Shown: positions 31,555 through 42,430, numbered from the stretch's first letter. The stretch is DNA of 64,000 nt from Dromiciops gliroides (GCF_019393635.1 NC_057863.1:639430306-639494305); one strand, 5' to 3'. Program-made: numbers and translations. The notes: generated by a model from the sequence alone, not told the origin.

Positions 31555-31920
31555 GTGAGCACCTGGAGTCAAGACTCTAAAATTTAATCTAGCCCCCTTG
31601 TACTAACTGTGCGGCCCTGGGCAAGTCACCTAACTTCTCTGGACCTCAGTTTCTTCATCTATAAAATGAGGGGGTTGGACTCATGAACTTGAAGGCTCTT
31701 TCTAGCTCTAAATATGTATGACCCTGGGCAAGTCATTTCCTCCTCAAATAAAATAGTAATCATATGTCGGACTTTCTTCACTAGATCATTCTGAGGATCA
31801 AATGAGATTATATATTATATGTGTTTCATATATATAATATATTACATATTATATATGTAAAACCTATGGCAAACCTTAAAACATTATATAGATGTGAGCT
31901 ACTGCTGTGGCCAGAAGAAT
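31555..31920 (+). mobile_element. MIR/CORE-SINE pieces with AT-rich insert
   Basis: Two MIR-type stretches (aactgtgcggccctgggc, then tgaggatcaaatgagatt and ttaaaacattatatagatg) around a TATAT-rich run at about 31808-31860. Confidence 0.65.
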
Positions 31921-32095
31921 TAATCACCCTGTAACCAGTGTAGTATTGTGCCTCTCTGAACTTAGCGATGTGGACTCCTAGCTGAAGAAGAACAAACAGA
32001 GGAAAAATCGAAAAGATCTATAAATATTTCTGTAACAAGTTACTTTTTCCATTAATACTTTGAATTCTAAAGTCAGTCTCCCAGTGCTAAATGAA

Positions 32096-32250
32096 CTCTT
32101 TTTTTTTTTTTTTGTGGGGCAATGAGGATTAAGTGACTTGCCCAGGGTCACACAGCTGGTGTCAAGTGTCTGAGGCTGGATTTGAACTCAGGTCCTCCTG
32201 AATCCAGGGCCGGTGCTTTATCCACTGCGCCACCTAGCTGCCCCTCCCCG
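32096..32250 (-). mobile_element. A-tailed SINE
   Basis: Exact 15-bp duplication CCAGTGCTAAATGAA at 32081-32095 and 32251-32265. Long T-run tail on the plus strand. CATTGCCC subtype. Confidence 0.95.
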
Positions 32251-32265
32251 CCAGTGCTAAATGAA

Positions 32266-32524
32266 AAAGTAGTTATTGTTCAGTCATTTCCAGTTGTAAT
32301 CAACTCTTCTCCATTTGGGATTTTCTTGGCAAAGATGCTGGAGTGGTATTGCTATTTCCTTCTCCATCTTATTTTATAGATGACAAAACTGAGGCAAACA
32401 GGGTGAAGTGACTTGCCCAGGGTCACACAGCTAGTTAGTGTTTGAGGTCAAATTTGAACTCAGGAAAATTAGTCCTCCTAAATCCAGGCCAGATGCTCTA
32501 TGCACTAGGGCGCCACCTAGCTGC
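32266..32524 (-). mobile_element. SINE with RTE-type 3' tail
   Basis: Reverse copy: gttcagtcatttccagttg, gggattttcttggcaaagat, CORE, then the head ending gcgccacctagctgc. It starts right at the previous SINE's target duplicate. Confidence 0.88.
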
Positions 32525-32700
32525 TGTTGCTGCTACTAGCATATATTTGAATATTGCCTATTATGTGCTGAGCACTTTATGATTATTATCTCATTTGGTC
32601 CTTGCAACAGTCCTGGATGGTAGGTTATTATTATTCTCAACTTACAGATGAGGAAACTGAAAGGTTAAGTGACTTGCCCAGGATCACACAGTTAGATTTA
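32525..32700 (-). mobile_element. MIR/CORE-SINE
   Basis: Reverse: ttatgtgctgagcactttat, ttacagatgaggaaactgaa, gtgacttgcccaggatcaca. Confidence 0.75.
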
Positions 32701-32846
32701 TATTCCAAGTAGGTTAGAGTCAGCAAGATACACACACACACATTCAGAGCAAAATGATTTTGTGACAACCAACAACCCTAGAAACTAAAAGTTAATGTGT
32801 GCCCAACAATTGGGGAATGGAGGGCTGAACAGAACAAAGAGATGAA
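32701..32846 (+). mobile_element. Old L1-like fragment, inverted partner of 35590-35735
   Basis: Runs from tattccaagtaggttagagt to agaacaaagagatga and includes caattggggaatggagggct, like the L1 ORF2 SIGEW region. The reverse complement recurs at about 35590-35735 with few differences. Confidence 0.65.
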
Positions 32847-32847
32847 A

Positions 32848-33255
32848 GATTTGAACTAAGGTCTCCCTGAATCCAGGCCTAGCACTCTATCCACTGTGCC
32901 ACTTAGTTGTGTTACTTTCATTTAACAGCTTTCTCCCTCAGTTTCCCCAATCACTCAAATGGGGATAACAATGGTATCTACCTCCCAGGACTGTGGGTTT
33001 TTGTTGTTGTTGTTGTTGTTGTTGTTTTTTGGAGGGGCAATAAGGGTTAAGTGACTTGCCCAGGGCCACACAGCTAGTAAGTGTTAAGTGTCTGAGGCCT
33101 GATTTGAACTCAGGTCCTCCTGAATCCAGGGCCAGTGCTTTATCCACTGTGCCACCTAGTTGCCCCCGGGACTTTTTGGTGGATAAAATGATGTTTGTAA
33201 AGCACTTTGCAAACCTCAAAGTGCTATATGAATGTTGACTATTGTTATTAAGAGC
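32848..33255 (+). mobile_element. MIR pieces split by a young SINE
   Basis: Short reverse MIR head (32848-32912). Then a plus MIR with cagtttccccaatcactcaa before the SINE and gtaaagcactttgcaaacct after it. Confidence 0.6.
33001..33166 (-). mobile_element. A-tailed SINE with CAA-repeat tail
   Basis: Reverse copy. The tail is (TTG)n on the plus strand. Inserted in a MIR; target duplication only about five bases (GGACT/GGGACT) and uncertain. Confidence 0.88.
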
Positions 33256-33374
33256 AGCATGAGTGACTGTCAAGTTCTTACCTGAATTCAGATAAAACTA
33301 CATCTCCAGCATTTACCTTTCCTGTGTATAAACCCTGTCAACAAAAGGCGGAAATGCTGCAACTCTCATTCTTT

Positions 33375-33521
33375 TTTTTTTTTTTTTGCGGGGCAATGGG
33401 GGTTAAGTGACTTGCCCAGGGTCACACAGCTAGTAAGTGTTAAGTGTCTGAGGCCGGATTTGAACTCAGGTACTCCTGAATCCAGGGCTGGTGCTTTAAC
33501 CACTGCACCATCTAGCTGCCT
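33375..33521 (-). mobile_element. A-tailed SINE
   Basis: Exact 17-bp duplication TGCAACTCTCATTCTTT at 33358-33374 and 33522-33538. Confidence 0.95.
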
Positions 33522-33581
33522 TGCAACTCTCATTCTTTAGGAGGCCATGATGGTTCTTTGAGATCATTGCTCACTCTTCTT

Positions 33582-34340
33582 TTCTTAATAATAAACATTT
33601 TTATTTATAGTTTTTGAGTTCCAAATGTTATCCCTTCTTCCCTCTATTTCCTCTCCCCTCCCTGAGTCAGTAAGCAATCAGATATGGGTTATACATGTGC
33701 AATAATATAAAAAATTACCATATTTGTCATTTTATACAAGAAAACTTAAATGAAAGAAAGTGAAAAATAGCCTGCTTCAGTCTGTGTTCCATCAATATCA
33801 GTTCTTTCTTTGGAGGTGGATAGTATGTTTCATCAACAGTTCTTTGGGATTGTCTTGGATCATTGTATTGCTCAGAATAGCTAAGTCTTTCACAGTTCTT
33901 CATCAAACAATATTGCTGTCTCTGTGCACAATATTTTCCTGGTTCTGCTCACTTCACTATATATCAGTTCATACAAGTCTTTCCAGGCCTTTCTGAAATC
34001 ATCCTTCTTGTCACTTCTTTCTTTCTTCTTTCTTTTTTTTTCTGCTTGTCATTTCTTACAGCACAATAATATTCTATCACCATCATATACCACAGCTTGT
34101 TTAGCCGTTTCTCAATTGATGGACATCACCTTGATTTCCAATTCTTTTTTTGTTTGTTTGTTTTGCAGGGCAATGAAGGTTAAGTGACTTGCCCAGGGTC
34201 ACACAGCTAGTAAGTGTCAAGTGTCTGAGGCTGCATTTGAACTCAGGTCCTCCTGAATCCAGGGCCATTGCTTTATCCACTGCGACACCTAGCTGCCTCC
34301 TGATTTCCAATTCTTATTGCTCCCTTTTTTAAAAGTTCCC
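33582..34340 (-). mobile_element. L1 3' end with nested SINE
   Basis: Reverse: ataaacatttttatttatag, the UTR, then the ORF2 tail region (tttcctggttctgctcact, cacagcttgtttagccgttt). Interrupted at 34147-34300. Confidence 0.87.
34147..34300 (-). mobile_element. A-tailed SINE nested in L1
   Basis: Exact 15-bp duplication TGATTTCCAATTCTT at 34132-34146 and 34301-34315. Confidence 0.95.
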
Positions 34341-34394
34341 TGGCCAGCCCTTTGGCAACTTCTGGAATCTTGCCAGGGATCAATGTAAATCTTT

Positions 34395-34645
34395 TTTTGA
34401 CTAGACAAGCACCTACTATGTGCTAGGCACTGTGCTAATCATTTTACTTTTTATCTCTTTTTAGCCTCCCAAAACCCTAGGTGATGTAGGTGTTATTTTC
34501 TCCTCTAATTTACAGTTGAGGAAACCAAGACAGGCAGAGGGTGACTTGCTCAGGGTCACACAATTAATAAGTGTCTGAGGTAAGATTTGAAATAAAGTCT
34601 TTCTGACTCTAGCCCTAGTGCTTTATCTTCAATGGCAGTTGCCTA
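34395..34645 (-). mobile_element. MIR/CORE-SINE, long copy
   Basis: Reverse: cacctactatgtgctaggca, ttacagttgaggaaaccaag, gggtgacttgctcagggtca. Confidence 0.78.
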
Positions 34646-34649
34646 AGCA

Positions 34650-35025
34650 ATATCTGTCAGTTCTTTGAGTTCATTTGGAAGTTAAATTCAACAAGAATAG
34701 GTAGGTGCTCTCCTATTATCTCCTTACTGGGGGTTGGTGGGTAATTTGTAAATTCCAGCCAGATTATGCAGGAATAAAGCCATCCTGCCCTCTTTCAGAG
34801 TACAATCCTTTCCTGGTCTCTGAGAGTGTTGTGTTCTTAAGTCCCCTCCTTTTGATTTAGAGAATCTCCAGCTATGAGAAAACAATCTAGATTTGAAAAT
34901 CCACTGATCATTTTCTTCTCTGCACAATCATTTCCCACTTGAAGCAGCACAAAAGAGAGTAAGTATGTCAGAACTCAAGCATGCTCCAAACTGCCTGAGA
35001 TCACAGCCTCATTCAATCTCGAGTT
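34650..35025. other. Unassigned sequence
   Basis: No gene or repeat recognised. Confidence 0.35.
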
Positions 35026-35029
35026 GAGA

Positions 35030-35170
35030 GGGACCTTAGAGATCAGAGGCTCATAGATTTACAGTAGAAAGGACCCTGAAGGTCTCCCAGGCCGAATCCT
35101 TCATTTTACAGATTAGGAAATGGTGGCCCACAGGGTGAAGTGATTTCCCCAAAGTCACACTCATTCCAAG
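35030..35170 (-). mobile_element. MIR-like fragment
   Basis: cattttacagattaggaaat and cacagggtgaagtgatttcc, with the flanking ggaccttagagatc type of start. Confidence 0.55.
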
Positions 35171-35589
35171 CCATTCTTCCAAATCAATTCCAGTATTAGT
35201 AGATAAGGTTTGTTTTTGGATGAAATCCAGAGCTTTCCCTCTCCCTTCCCTTCTTTTAAAAGTGTAAATATACTGAGACAGTTTTTTACATAATGAGATA
35301 CTTCCTAAGAAATGCTGATACAAGGTAGTTTGATTAGATATTGTCAATGGAAAGAAGAAATGTATCCTTTAACTTGTCAGTATCTTCTGAACATCAACTA
35401 TTGTAACTGACTTCATTGTTGTAATTGATTTTATTGCTACTCCATTCTTTCCCCAGTTTACATTGTTGCTCTCTGTATCTGCTTTCCTTGTCTTCCATCA
35501 TTTCCTACTGGTCCTCTTGCGTATCTCTCTGAATCCTTTTTCATCATTCCTTAGATTATAGTAATATTCTTTCACAACTCATCTCTTTG

Positions 35590-35735
35590 TTCTGTTCAGC
35601 CCTCTGTCCCCCAATTGTTGGGCACACATTAACTTTTAGTTTCTAAGGTTGTTGGTTGTCACAAAATTCGTTTGCTCTGAATGTTTTTGTGTGTGTGTAT
35701 CTTGCTGACTCTAACCTACTTGGAATACAATCCTA
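35590..35735 (-). mobile_element. Old L1-like fragment, inverted partner of 32701-32846
   Basis: Reverse complement of the fragment at 32701-32846 over about 140 bases: ttgttgggcacacattaact, then ggttgttggttgtcacaaaa. Confidence 0.65.
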
Positions 35736-35829
35736 GTAATGGAATTGCTGAGTCAAAGAGTATAAACAATTGAGGGTTTGGGTTTGTTTTTTTCTTTTCT
35801 TTCTAGATCTAATTTACTTAAAGGTTAGC

Positions 35830-36078
35830 TCAAGAGCCAGATATAGATGAGGTTTTTCCTGGTCCTCCCAGCTGCTAGTGGCCCCATCCATGACCTTGTG
35901 TTTTATTTGTACATACTTATATTTGTGCTTTTTGTCTTCTTCCCATCCCTAGAGAGCTTCGGCCAATTCACTTTTTTTTCTTTTTTTTTTCCAATTCACT
36001 TTTGTATTTATATCCCTGAAGCCTAGCACAGTATCTAGCACATAGTAGGTACTTAATAAACGTTTGGTGGATTGATGT
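35830..36078 (+). mobile_element. L2 3' end
   Basis: Ends gcctagcacagtatctagca, then tagtaggtacttaataaacg. Confidence 0.78.
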
Positions 36079-36277
36079 GTGATTTCATTGATGTAGGGAG
36101 CTTTTTGTTTCAGAAACTCCCACCACCAAGCCAAATGTATACCACCAGCTCTTCTGGAACTTACAGAAGAGTTTTCTGGGACACTGAGAAGTTAAAAAAA
36201 CTTGTCCAAGGTGACAGAGATATGTGTCAGAGGCAGGATTTTACCTCAATCTTCAGAGTTCTCCAAGGCCTATTCTC

Positions 36278-36433
36278 TCTCTCTCTCTTTTTTTTTTTGC
36301 AGGGCAATGGGGGTTAAGTGACTTGCCCAGGGTCACACAGCTAGTAAGTGTCAAGTGTCTGAGGCGGGATTTCAACTCAGATACTCCTGAATCCAGGGCA
36401 GGAGCTTTATCCACTGCGCCATCTAGCCGCCCC
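36278..36433 (-). mobile_element. A-tailed SINE
   Basis: Exact 17-bp duplication CTCCAAGGCCTATTCTC at 36261-36277 and 36434-36450. The tail includes a CT run. Confidence 0.95.
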
Positions 36434-36539
36434 CTCCAAGGCCTATTCTCATACTCTGGTTCACTAAACTCCCACTCCCAGCACTGTGTATGTATGGAAT
36501 TATTTGTAGTTAAGGTTATGTCCAGGATCCCTAAAGGAA

Positions 36540-37240
36540 GGGAGTAGAAAGGTTTTCATTATACAGTATCAGCCAGGTATTGAACAGGTACTTATTTCCT
36601 AGAGACAAAAAGAATACTAAACACAAAATACACAGAACTGTACATTTGACAGAAAAAACCCTCAAAGGAGGGGTCAGACTTATGACTCCTATTATAATCT
36701 ACCAGAAGGGTGATATTAAAACCTCATCAGAACCTAAAGTAGTTGACAGAACTGCTAATTATGCATTTTACATTTCACCTCTGCTCTGCATTGTCCAAAC
36801 AGTTCCCAGTAGATGTCCGTTGTGTAAAACCCCTAGACATGGGCCAGCTGCTTGCTGTTGGCTGTCCTCTTCATGGTCATCCTCATTTCTGAATAGGTAC
36901 CCATTTGCCTAAGATTTATAAAGACAAAGACAAAAGAGGCAACCCAAACACAAAGTCTGGCTCCTCTAGATAGGCCATATGCTTTGAATGCTATGTACTC
37001 ACAGCCGTATAGACACCTGAGTAGGGGATTAATATACTACCCTTTTCCCCAAACCCTCCTCAGAAATGATAAGAGCCTTGAATGTGGGGTCACTCCCTTT
37101 TAAACAGCTAATGAGTCATGAGCTCTTCCAACTCCTCAGTCAATATAGGGATTTTCTATTCTCCAAAGGTGAGCTCTTTAGCACAGAGTCACATATGGCT
37201 AGAAACAAGTCCCCAAACTCCATGTGGTAGATAAGAACCA
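36540..37240. other. Unassigned sequence
   Basis: A 110-codon frame (36580-36912) has no domain I recognise. Nothing else supported. Confidence 0.3.
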
Positions 37241-37262
37241 GGAATGACAATTAAGCATTCTT

Positions 37263-37404
37263 TTTTTTTTCCGGGGCAATGGGGGTTAAGTGACTTTCCC
37301 AAGGTCACATAGCTAGTCAGTATCAAGTGTCTAAGGCGGGATTTGAACTCAGATACTCCTGAATCCAGGGCCGGAGCTTTATATACTGGGCCACCTAGCT
37401 GCCC
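37263..37404 (-). mobile_element. A-tailed SINE
   Basis: Exact 18-bp duplication TGACAATTAAGCATTCTT at 37245-37262 and 37405-37422. Confidence 0.95.
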
Positions 37405-37444
37405 TGACAATTAAGCATTCTTCATGGGATGGTCCTTATGACCC

Positions 37445-37580
37445 AAATATGCATTCAATTCAACTATAAACATTCATTAAGTAAAGACATGTTCAAGGTA
37501 TCCTGCAAAACACTAGGGGTGTGTAGACAAAAATGAAACAGTCCCTGCTCTCAGAGAGCTTATAGTCTACTAAATACATG
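37445..37580 (-). mobile_element. L2 tail fragment
   Basis: aaacattcattaagtaaaga, then gaaacagtccctgctctcag and gagcttatagtctac. Confidence 0.68.
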
Positions 37581-37714
37581 AGATGAACTCTACAATCCCT
37601 TCCAATTCTTTATCTATGGTTCTATGAAAATGAGAAACACATCAACTAATCTCAAAGACTGACAGACTGTTCAATTCAAGTGAAATCAACTTCAGTAAAA
37701 GCTCACAAAGTTCT

Positions 37715-37920
37715 AACAACAACAGCTAATATTTATATAGTGCTTACTATGTACCAGGCTAAGCACTTTACATTTGATTGAGCCTTATGACAACCCTAGG
37801 AAGTAAAGGTTGTTAGGATGAGTATTTTACAGATGAGCAAACCAAGGCAAACAGAGGCTAAAGTGACTTACCCAGGGTCACACAGCTGGGTCAAATTTGA
37901 ACTAAGGTCTTCCTGGCATT
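37715..37920 (-). mobile_element. MIR/CORE-SINE
   Basis: tagtgcttactatgtaccag, ttttacagatgagcaaacca, gacttacccagggtcacaca. Confidence 0.75.
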
Positions 37921-38173
37921 GGCCCCTCAGAAGGCAAAGTTTACATCTTCAAACAGGATGGTTTGCCCAGTGAAGTTGACAAGTGAAAACTTTTAAATTA
38001 TTTTTTTCAAGGCATAATAAACTCAAGGGCTGAAAATAGTTGATGGAATTGATGGGTGTGAAAACAACAAATAAAACTGACTAACCCCATGTCTTCTTAT
38101 CCTGTACTTGGATCCTGGCTCTGCCAATTATTACCTGTGTGACCTTTGAAGAAAGAAATGGAGTAAGCATTTT

Positions 38174-38311
38174 TTTCTTTTTGCGGGGCAATGGGGGTTA
38201 AGTGACTTGCCCAGGGTCACACAGCTAATAAGTGTCTGAGGCCGGATTTGAATGCAGGTACTCCTGAATCCAGGGCCGGTGCTTTATCCACTGAACCACC
38301 TAGCTACTCCC
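38174..38311 (-). mobile_element. A-tailed SINE nested in a MIR
   Basis: Exact 15-bp duplication TGGAGTAAGCATTTT at 38159-38173 and 38312-38326. A short internal loss (agctaataagtgtctgagg). Confidence 0.94.
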
Positions 38312-38319
38312 TGGAGTAA

Positions 38320-38600
38320 GCATTTTAAAGCACCTAATGTATGTCAGGCACCAAGCTAAGCACTTGGCTTATCTCATTTGATCTTAGGAACAACCCTGGG
38401 AGGGAGGTGCTATTATGTCTTCCATTTTACAGTGGAGGAAACTGAAGCAGAAAAAGGTTGAATGACTTAGCCAGGGTCCCAAAGTTAATGTCTGAGACTG
38501 CATCTGGGCAAGACATTTGACATCTCTGGGCCTGAGTTTCCTCACATGTGAAATGAGGGAGCAGGACTAGAGGAGCTTGAAGGAACTTCTCTATCTCTGA
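38320..38600. mobile_element. MIR/CORE-SINE pair in opposite orientations
   Basis: Minus piece at 38327-38500 (tttacagtggaggaaactga), then a plus piece at 38505-38600 (tctgggcctgagtttcctca). Confidence 0.65.
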
Positions 38601-38699
38601 TCTTGAGAAGGGGGAGAATAGGGATGATGTCACCAACCTCCATAATTAAATAATAATAAGCAATCATTATACTTGTGTGCTTTGCTTATAGTTGCTGGA

Positions 38700-38895
38700 C
38701 ACTTTGTTACTGTTGAGTCATTTCAGACTTTTTGTGATCCCATTTGGGATTTTCTTGGCGAAGATGCCAGAGCGGTTTGCCATTTCCTTCTCTAGCTCAT
38801 TTTACAGATGAACACTTGAGGCAAACAGTGTGAAGTGTCCTGCCCAGGGTCACACAGCTAGTAAGTATCTGGGGTCAGATTTGAACTCAGGACCT
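38700..38895 (-). mobile_element. SINE with RTE-type 3' tail, 5' truncated
   Basis: Reverse: gagtcatttcagactttttg, gggattttcttggcgaagat, gcggtttgccatttccttct, then CORE. Confidence 0.85.
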
Positions 38896-39028
38896 CTACA
38901 AACACAAAAATGATACAGTTTGTCCTCTGGGAGCTTACCTTCTACAGACAAGATACACCAGGTGCAAGAAAGTACATTCAAGGTGATATGAGGAGAGTGG
39001 AGTTTTCCCAGCATGGTGAGGGAACTTG

Positions 39029-39224
39029 AGCCTACTTCATTGGCATCTGGTGATGCAGTGGATAGAGTCCTGGGCCTGGACTCAAGAAGATCTGAGTTCA
39101 GATCCAGCCTCAACCCCTTACTAGCTGTGTGATCTTGGGCGAGTCACTTAACCTTTGCTTGCTTCAGTTTCCTCAACTGTAAAATGTGGATAATAAACAC
39201 CTCCCTCCTAGGTTTGTCAAGGAC
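39029..39224 (+). mobile_element. MIR/CORE-SINE interrupted by a U6 copy
   Basis: Head (gatgcagtggatagagtcct), B-box, then tcagtttcctcaactgtaaa; the tail is cut by the U6 insertion. Confidence 0.78.
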
Positions 39225-39237
39225 GACAATGGGTTTT

Positions 39238-39326
39238 CACAAATTTGCGTGTCATGCTTGCACAGGGGCCATGCTAATCTTCTCTGTATGTTCCAATTTC
39301 AGTATATGTGCTGCCGAAGTGAGCAC
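39238..39326 (-). pseudogene. U6 snRNA retropseudogene
   Basis: On the minus strand it starts GTGCTCACTTCGGCAGCACA and contains GAGAAGATTAGCATGGCCCC, as in U6. It runs 89 of about 106 bases and lacks the U6 3' end. It differs from functional U6 by several substitutions and one lost base (GGAACATAC for GGAACGATAC). Flanks GACAATGGGTTTT (39225-39237) and GACAATAGGTTTT (39328-39340) look like a target duplication, so it is a retrocopy. No upstream snRNA promoter was looked for in detail. Confidence 0.92.
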
Positions 39327-39340
39327 AGACAATAGGTTTT

Positions 39341-39785
39341 GCTTAAACCATGATGGAAATGTGACCTTTGTTAGACAGGATTTAGCAAGGGATTGGATGG
39401 CAGAAGTGAAAGAGAAGAAGAGATGAAACTAAGGTAGGAGCCTGGATGACTGACTGGATGATGCTGTCATGCAGGAGAGACAGGTTTAAGCGGGGAAGAT
39501 GATGAATTCAGTATTGAAACATGTTGAGTTTGGGGTATGGGCAAGAGTCCTAATCTCTCTCCTGATCTCTAAATTACCCTTTATTTGTGACATATCCTGC
39601 TGGAGATGTGAAATAGACCATTGGCAATGCAGGACTGGTTTTCGGGAGATGGAGCTTTGGCAGTAATCTGCATAAAGATGCTAATTTTACCAAGAGAAGG
39701 GTTGAAATCACCAAGGGAAAGACTGTAGCCAGAGGAGAGAAGAGGGCCTGGGGCAGAATCTCTAGGGCCACCCTCTTGAAATCAT
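39341..39785 (-). mobile_element. L2-clade LINE inner fragment
   Basis: Reverse landmarks ggagcctggatgactgactg, gaaacatgttgagtttgggg and gcataaagatgctaatttta. Diverged. Confidence 0.65.
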
Positions 39786-39827
39786 CCTTACCAGGCTTCT
39801 AGGTGAGAAAGGTCATCAAGGAATCTA

Positions 39828-39993
39828 GGGGGCAACTAGGTGGCACAGTGGATAGAGCACTGGCCCTGGATTCAGGAGGACCTGAGTTCAAATCCAGCCT
39901 TAGGCACTTGACACTTACTAGCTGTGTGACTCTGGGCAAGTCACTTAACCCTCATTGCCCCACCAAAAAAAAAATATACCCCCCCCAAAAAAA
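39828..39993 (+). mobile_element. A-tailed SINE
   Basis: Exact 13-bp duplication ATCAAGGAATCTA at 39815-39827 and 39994-40006. The tail has a C-run inside A-runs. Confidence 0.94.
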
Positions 39994-40021
39994 ATCAAGG
40001 AATCTACCTCACCTGTCCACA

Positions 40022-40150
40022 TATAATGAAAGAACAAAGAAAGTGTTTATGAAGTGCCCATTATACACAAAACCCTGTGAAAGCACTGGGGATACAAGTA
40101 GAAAGGTAAGACAGTCCCAGCCCTCAATGAGCTCACATTCTAATGGGAAA
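40022..40150 (-). mobile_element. L2 tail fragment
   Basis: gtgtttatgaagtgcccatt, then cactggggatacaag and tgagctcacattctaatggg. Confidence 0.72.
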
Positions 40151-40159
40151 ATTCCTGGG

Positions 40160-40174
40160 CCACTAGGGGGCAGC
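40160..40174 (+). promoter_or_regulatory. CTCF-type motif
   Basis: CCACTAGGGGGCAGC fits the consensus CCASYAGRKGGCRSY at all 15 positions. Sequence match only. Confidence 0.55.
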
Positions 40175-40613
40175 AGCAAAGCAGATGGCAATACCCATTG
40201 TTTAATGTCATTTCCACTGATAAAATCATGGCAGTTTCTGATGTTGAACCATTGGACAGTGTTAAGGGCTTTCCATTCTGGATCTTCAGTAGCTGTGGGT
40301 GTCATACCTTCAGGAGCAGGAGTCACCTCCACAGGCATGCATCTTCTCAGAATGATTGCTAAAGGTCCAAGGTTGGACGCATAGTCATTTCGGGGGCTTT
40401 GGGGTTCAGTGTTTGGGGGTTGTCTCTGCCAGAGTCTGAAGGGAGATGGTTCTCAGGGGTGGTAATGATGGTCTGACTTGCTTGGGACACGCTGCCTCCT
40501 GTCTATCCTACAGAGTGATTGCTTCAGCTAAGCTGATTGGCCTGCCCTATGTGACCATTGGTGGGGTGGTTGTTAGGACTTGTTTTCCAGGAAAGGTATA
40601 AAAAGGGCACCAG

Positions 40614-41250
40614 CTATATCCTGAAGAGATCATGAAAAGAGGAAAGGACCCACATGTACAAAAATATTTAGAGCTGCTCTTTTTGTGGTGGCAAAGAATT
40701 GGAAATTATGGGGATGCCCATCCATTGGGGAATGGCTGAACAAGTTTTGGTATATGAATGTGAAGGAAGACTATTTTGCTGTAAGAAATGATGGGCAGGT
40801 GGCTTTCAGAAAAAAAACCTGGAAAGACTTACATGAGCTGATGCTGAGTGAAATGAGCAAAACCAGGAGAACATTGTACACAGTAAGAGCAACATTGTGT
40901 GATGATCAACTGTAATGGACATAGCTCTTCTCAGCAATACAATGATCCAAGACAATTCCGAAAGACTCATGACATCCAGAGAAAGAACAATGGATTCTGA
41001 ATGCAGATTAAAGCAGACTATTTTCACTTTTTTTCTTTCCTGCGGTTTTTCCCCTTTGTTCTAATTCTTTATTGGAAATTTGTTTAACGTGATTGTACAT
41101 GTAGAACTTAGATTGCTTGCTGTGTTAGGAGGGAGGAGGAGAGGGAGGGAGAAAAATTTGGAACTCAAAATCTTATAAAAATGAATGTTGAAAACTATCT
41201 TTACATGTAATGGGTGAACAAATATTATTAAATTTAAAAAATTAAAAATT
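40614..41250 (+). mobile_element. 5'-truncated L1 with 13-bp target duplication
   Basis: Exact AAAAGGGCACCAG at 40601-40613 and 41251-41263. Encodes remnants of the ORF2 C-terminus (VAKNWKLWGCPSIGEWLNKF) and a UTR of the ACTATCTTTACATG type. Confidence 0.94.
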
Positions 41251-41263
41251 AAAAGGGCACCAG

Positions 41264-41760
41264 AAAGGAAGACATTCAAAATAAAATGATAATAAGTGTG
41301 AATAGTAAACATCCAGCCCATGATTGTACAAAAAGACAACCAAGAAAGAAAACAGAACCAGAAGCCCATCACTCCAGGGAGAGGCCCTCCAGGGAGATGT
41401 GAAGTGTCTCTCATCCCTGAAATCCAGTCAACTGCCAAGCCCTACAACCCTCTGAGGGGAAAGCTCTAGGGGAGCGAGAAGTTGGCAGATACCTGAACAC
41501 AATAGAAATCCATCTAAAGTGGGATGGAAATCTGCAGCTTCATATCAAATGGTGCTCCAGGGAATCCTGGAGACTGCAATGTTCTGAGAACACTGGGGGT
41601 GGGAAGTAGGGCAGAGCTGAAGACTGATGTTCCCTGATCTCGAATGATCCAGGGGCTCCTGAAACCTGTCAGTGTACTAAGCACAGACAAACCAAAGTAG
41701 ATAAAAGCCAGAAGGAGTCCAGGAAACTGAGGTCAAGACCAATTCTGGCTTGACCACTTC
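41264..41760. other. Unassigned sequence
   Basis: No gene or repeat recognised. Confidence 0.35.
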
Positions 41761-41774
41761 ATTCAAAGAGTGCA

Positions 41775-41951
41775 AAAAGGGGTGGCTTGGTGGCGCAGTG
41801 GATAGAGCACTGGCCCTGGATTCAGGAGTACCTAAGTTCAAATCCGGCCTCAGACACTTGACACTTACTAGCTGTGTGACCCATGGCAAGTCACTTAATC
41901 CCCATTGCCCTGCAAAAAAACCCCCCAAAACCCCCAAAACAAAAACAAAAA
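41775..41951 (+). mobile_element. A-tailed SINE
   Basis: Exact 11-bp duplication CAAAGAGTGCA at 41764-41774 and 41952-41962. The tail has mixed A and C runs. Confidence 0.93.
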
Positions 41952-42089
41952 CAAAGAGTGCAGAAAGTATAGAAACTTGGCTGTAGCACAAAATCCCCAA
42001 CTAGGAACTGAGGCTGGAAATATGAGTAAACAAAAGAAGAAATAGTATGCAATGAAGAAATACTACGGGTCAAGAGATGCACAAGAAGT

Positions 42090-42430
42090 AAGCCTGGCCA
42101 GAGAAAGAGGGAGACTCTCTCATGAGTATAAGCAGACACACACATTGGGGAATGGCTAAACAAACATGAATGGCATGGCATACTACTGGGCTGTAAGGAG
42201 TGATGAATAAAAATAATGCAAAGAAGCATGGGAAGATTTGTAGGAACTGATGCAGAAAGAAGTAAGAAGAGCCAAGAAAAATCCATACATAATGAGTACA
42301 ATAATGGAAATGGAAAAAATAGTAACCACAAAATAACTGAAAATTAAGATGATAAGATCACAAAGAACAAGCCTGGTCCTAAAGAATGGATCTGAGAAGG
42401 CACTTCCCCTCTCCTCTTAAGATGTGGGGT
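42090..42430 (+). mobile_element. Old L1-like fragment
   Basis: cattggggaatggctaaaca, then atactactgggctgtaagg and gaactgatgcagaaagaag. Diverged L1 ORF2 tail region. Confidence 0.65.

Noticed and set aside
36580-36912. 110-codon frame with a CPLCKTPRHGPAAC stretch that looks slightly like a zinc knuckle
   Set aside because: Spacing does not fit a CCHC knuckle, and no neighbouring sequence supports a gene or a retroviral fossil.
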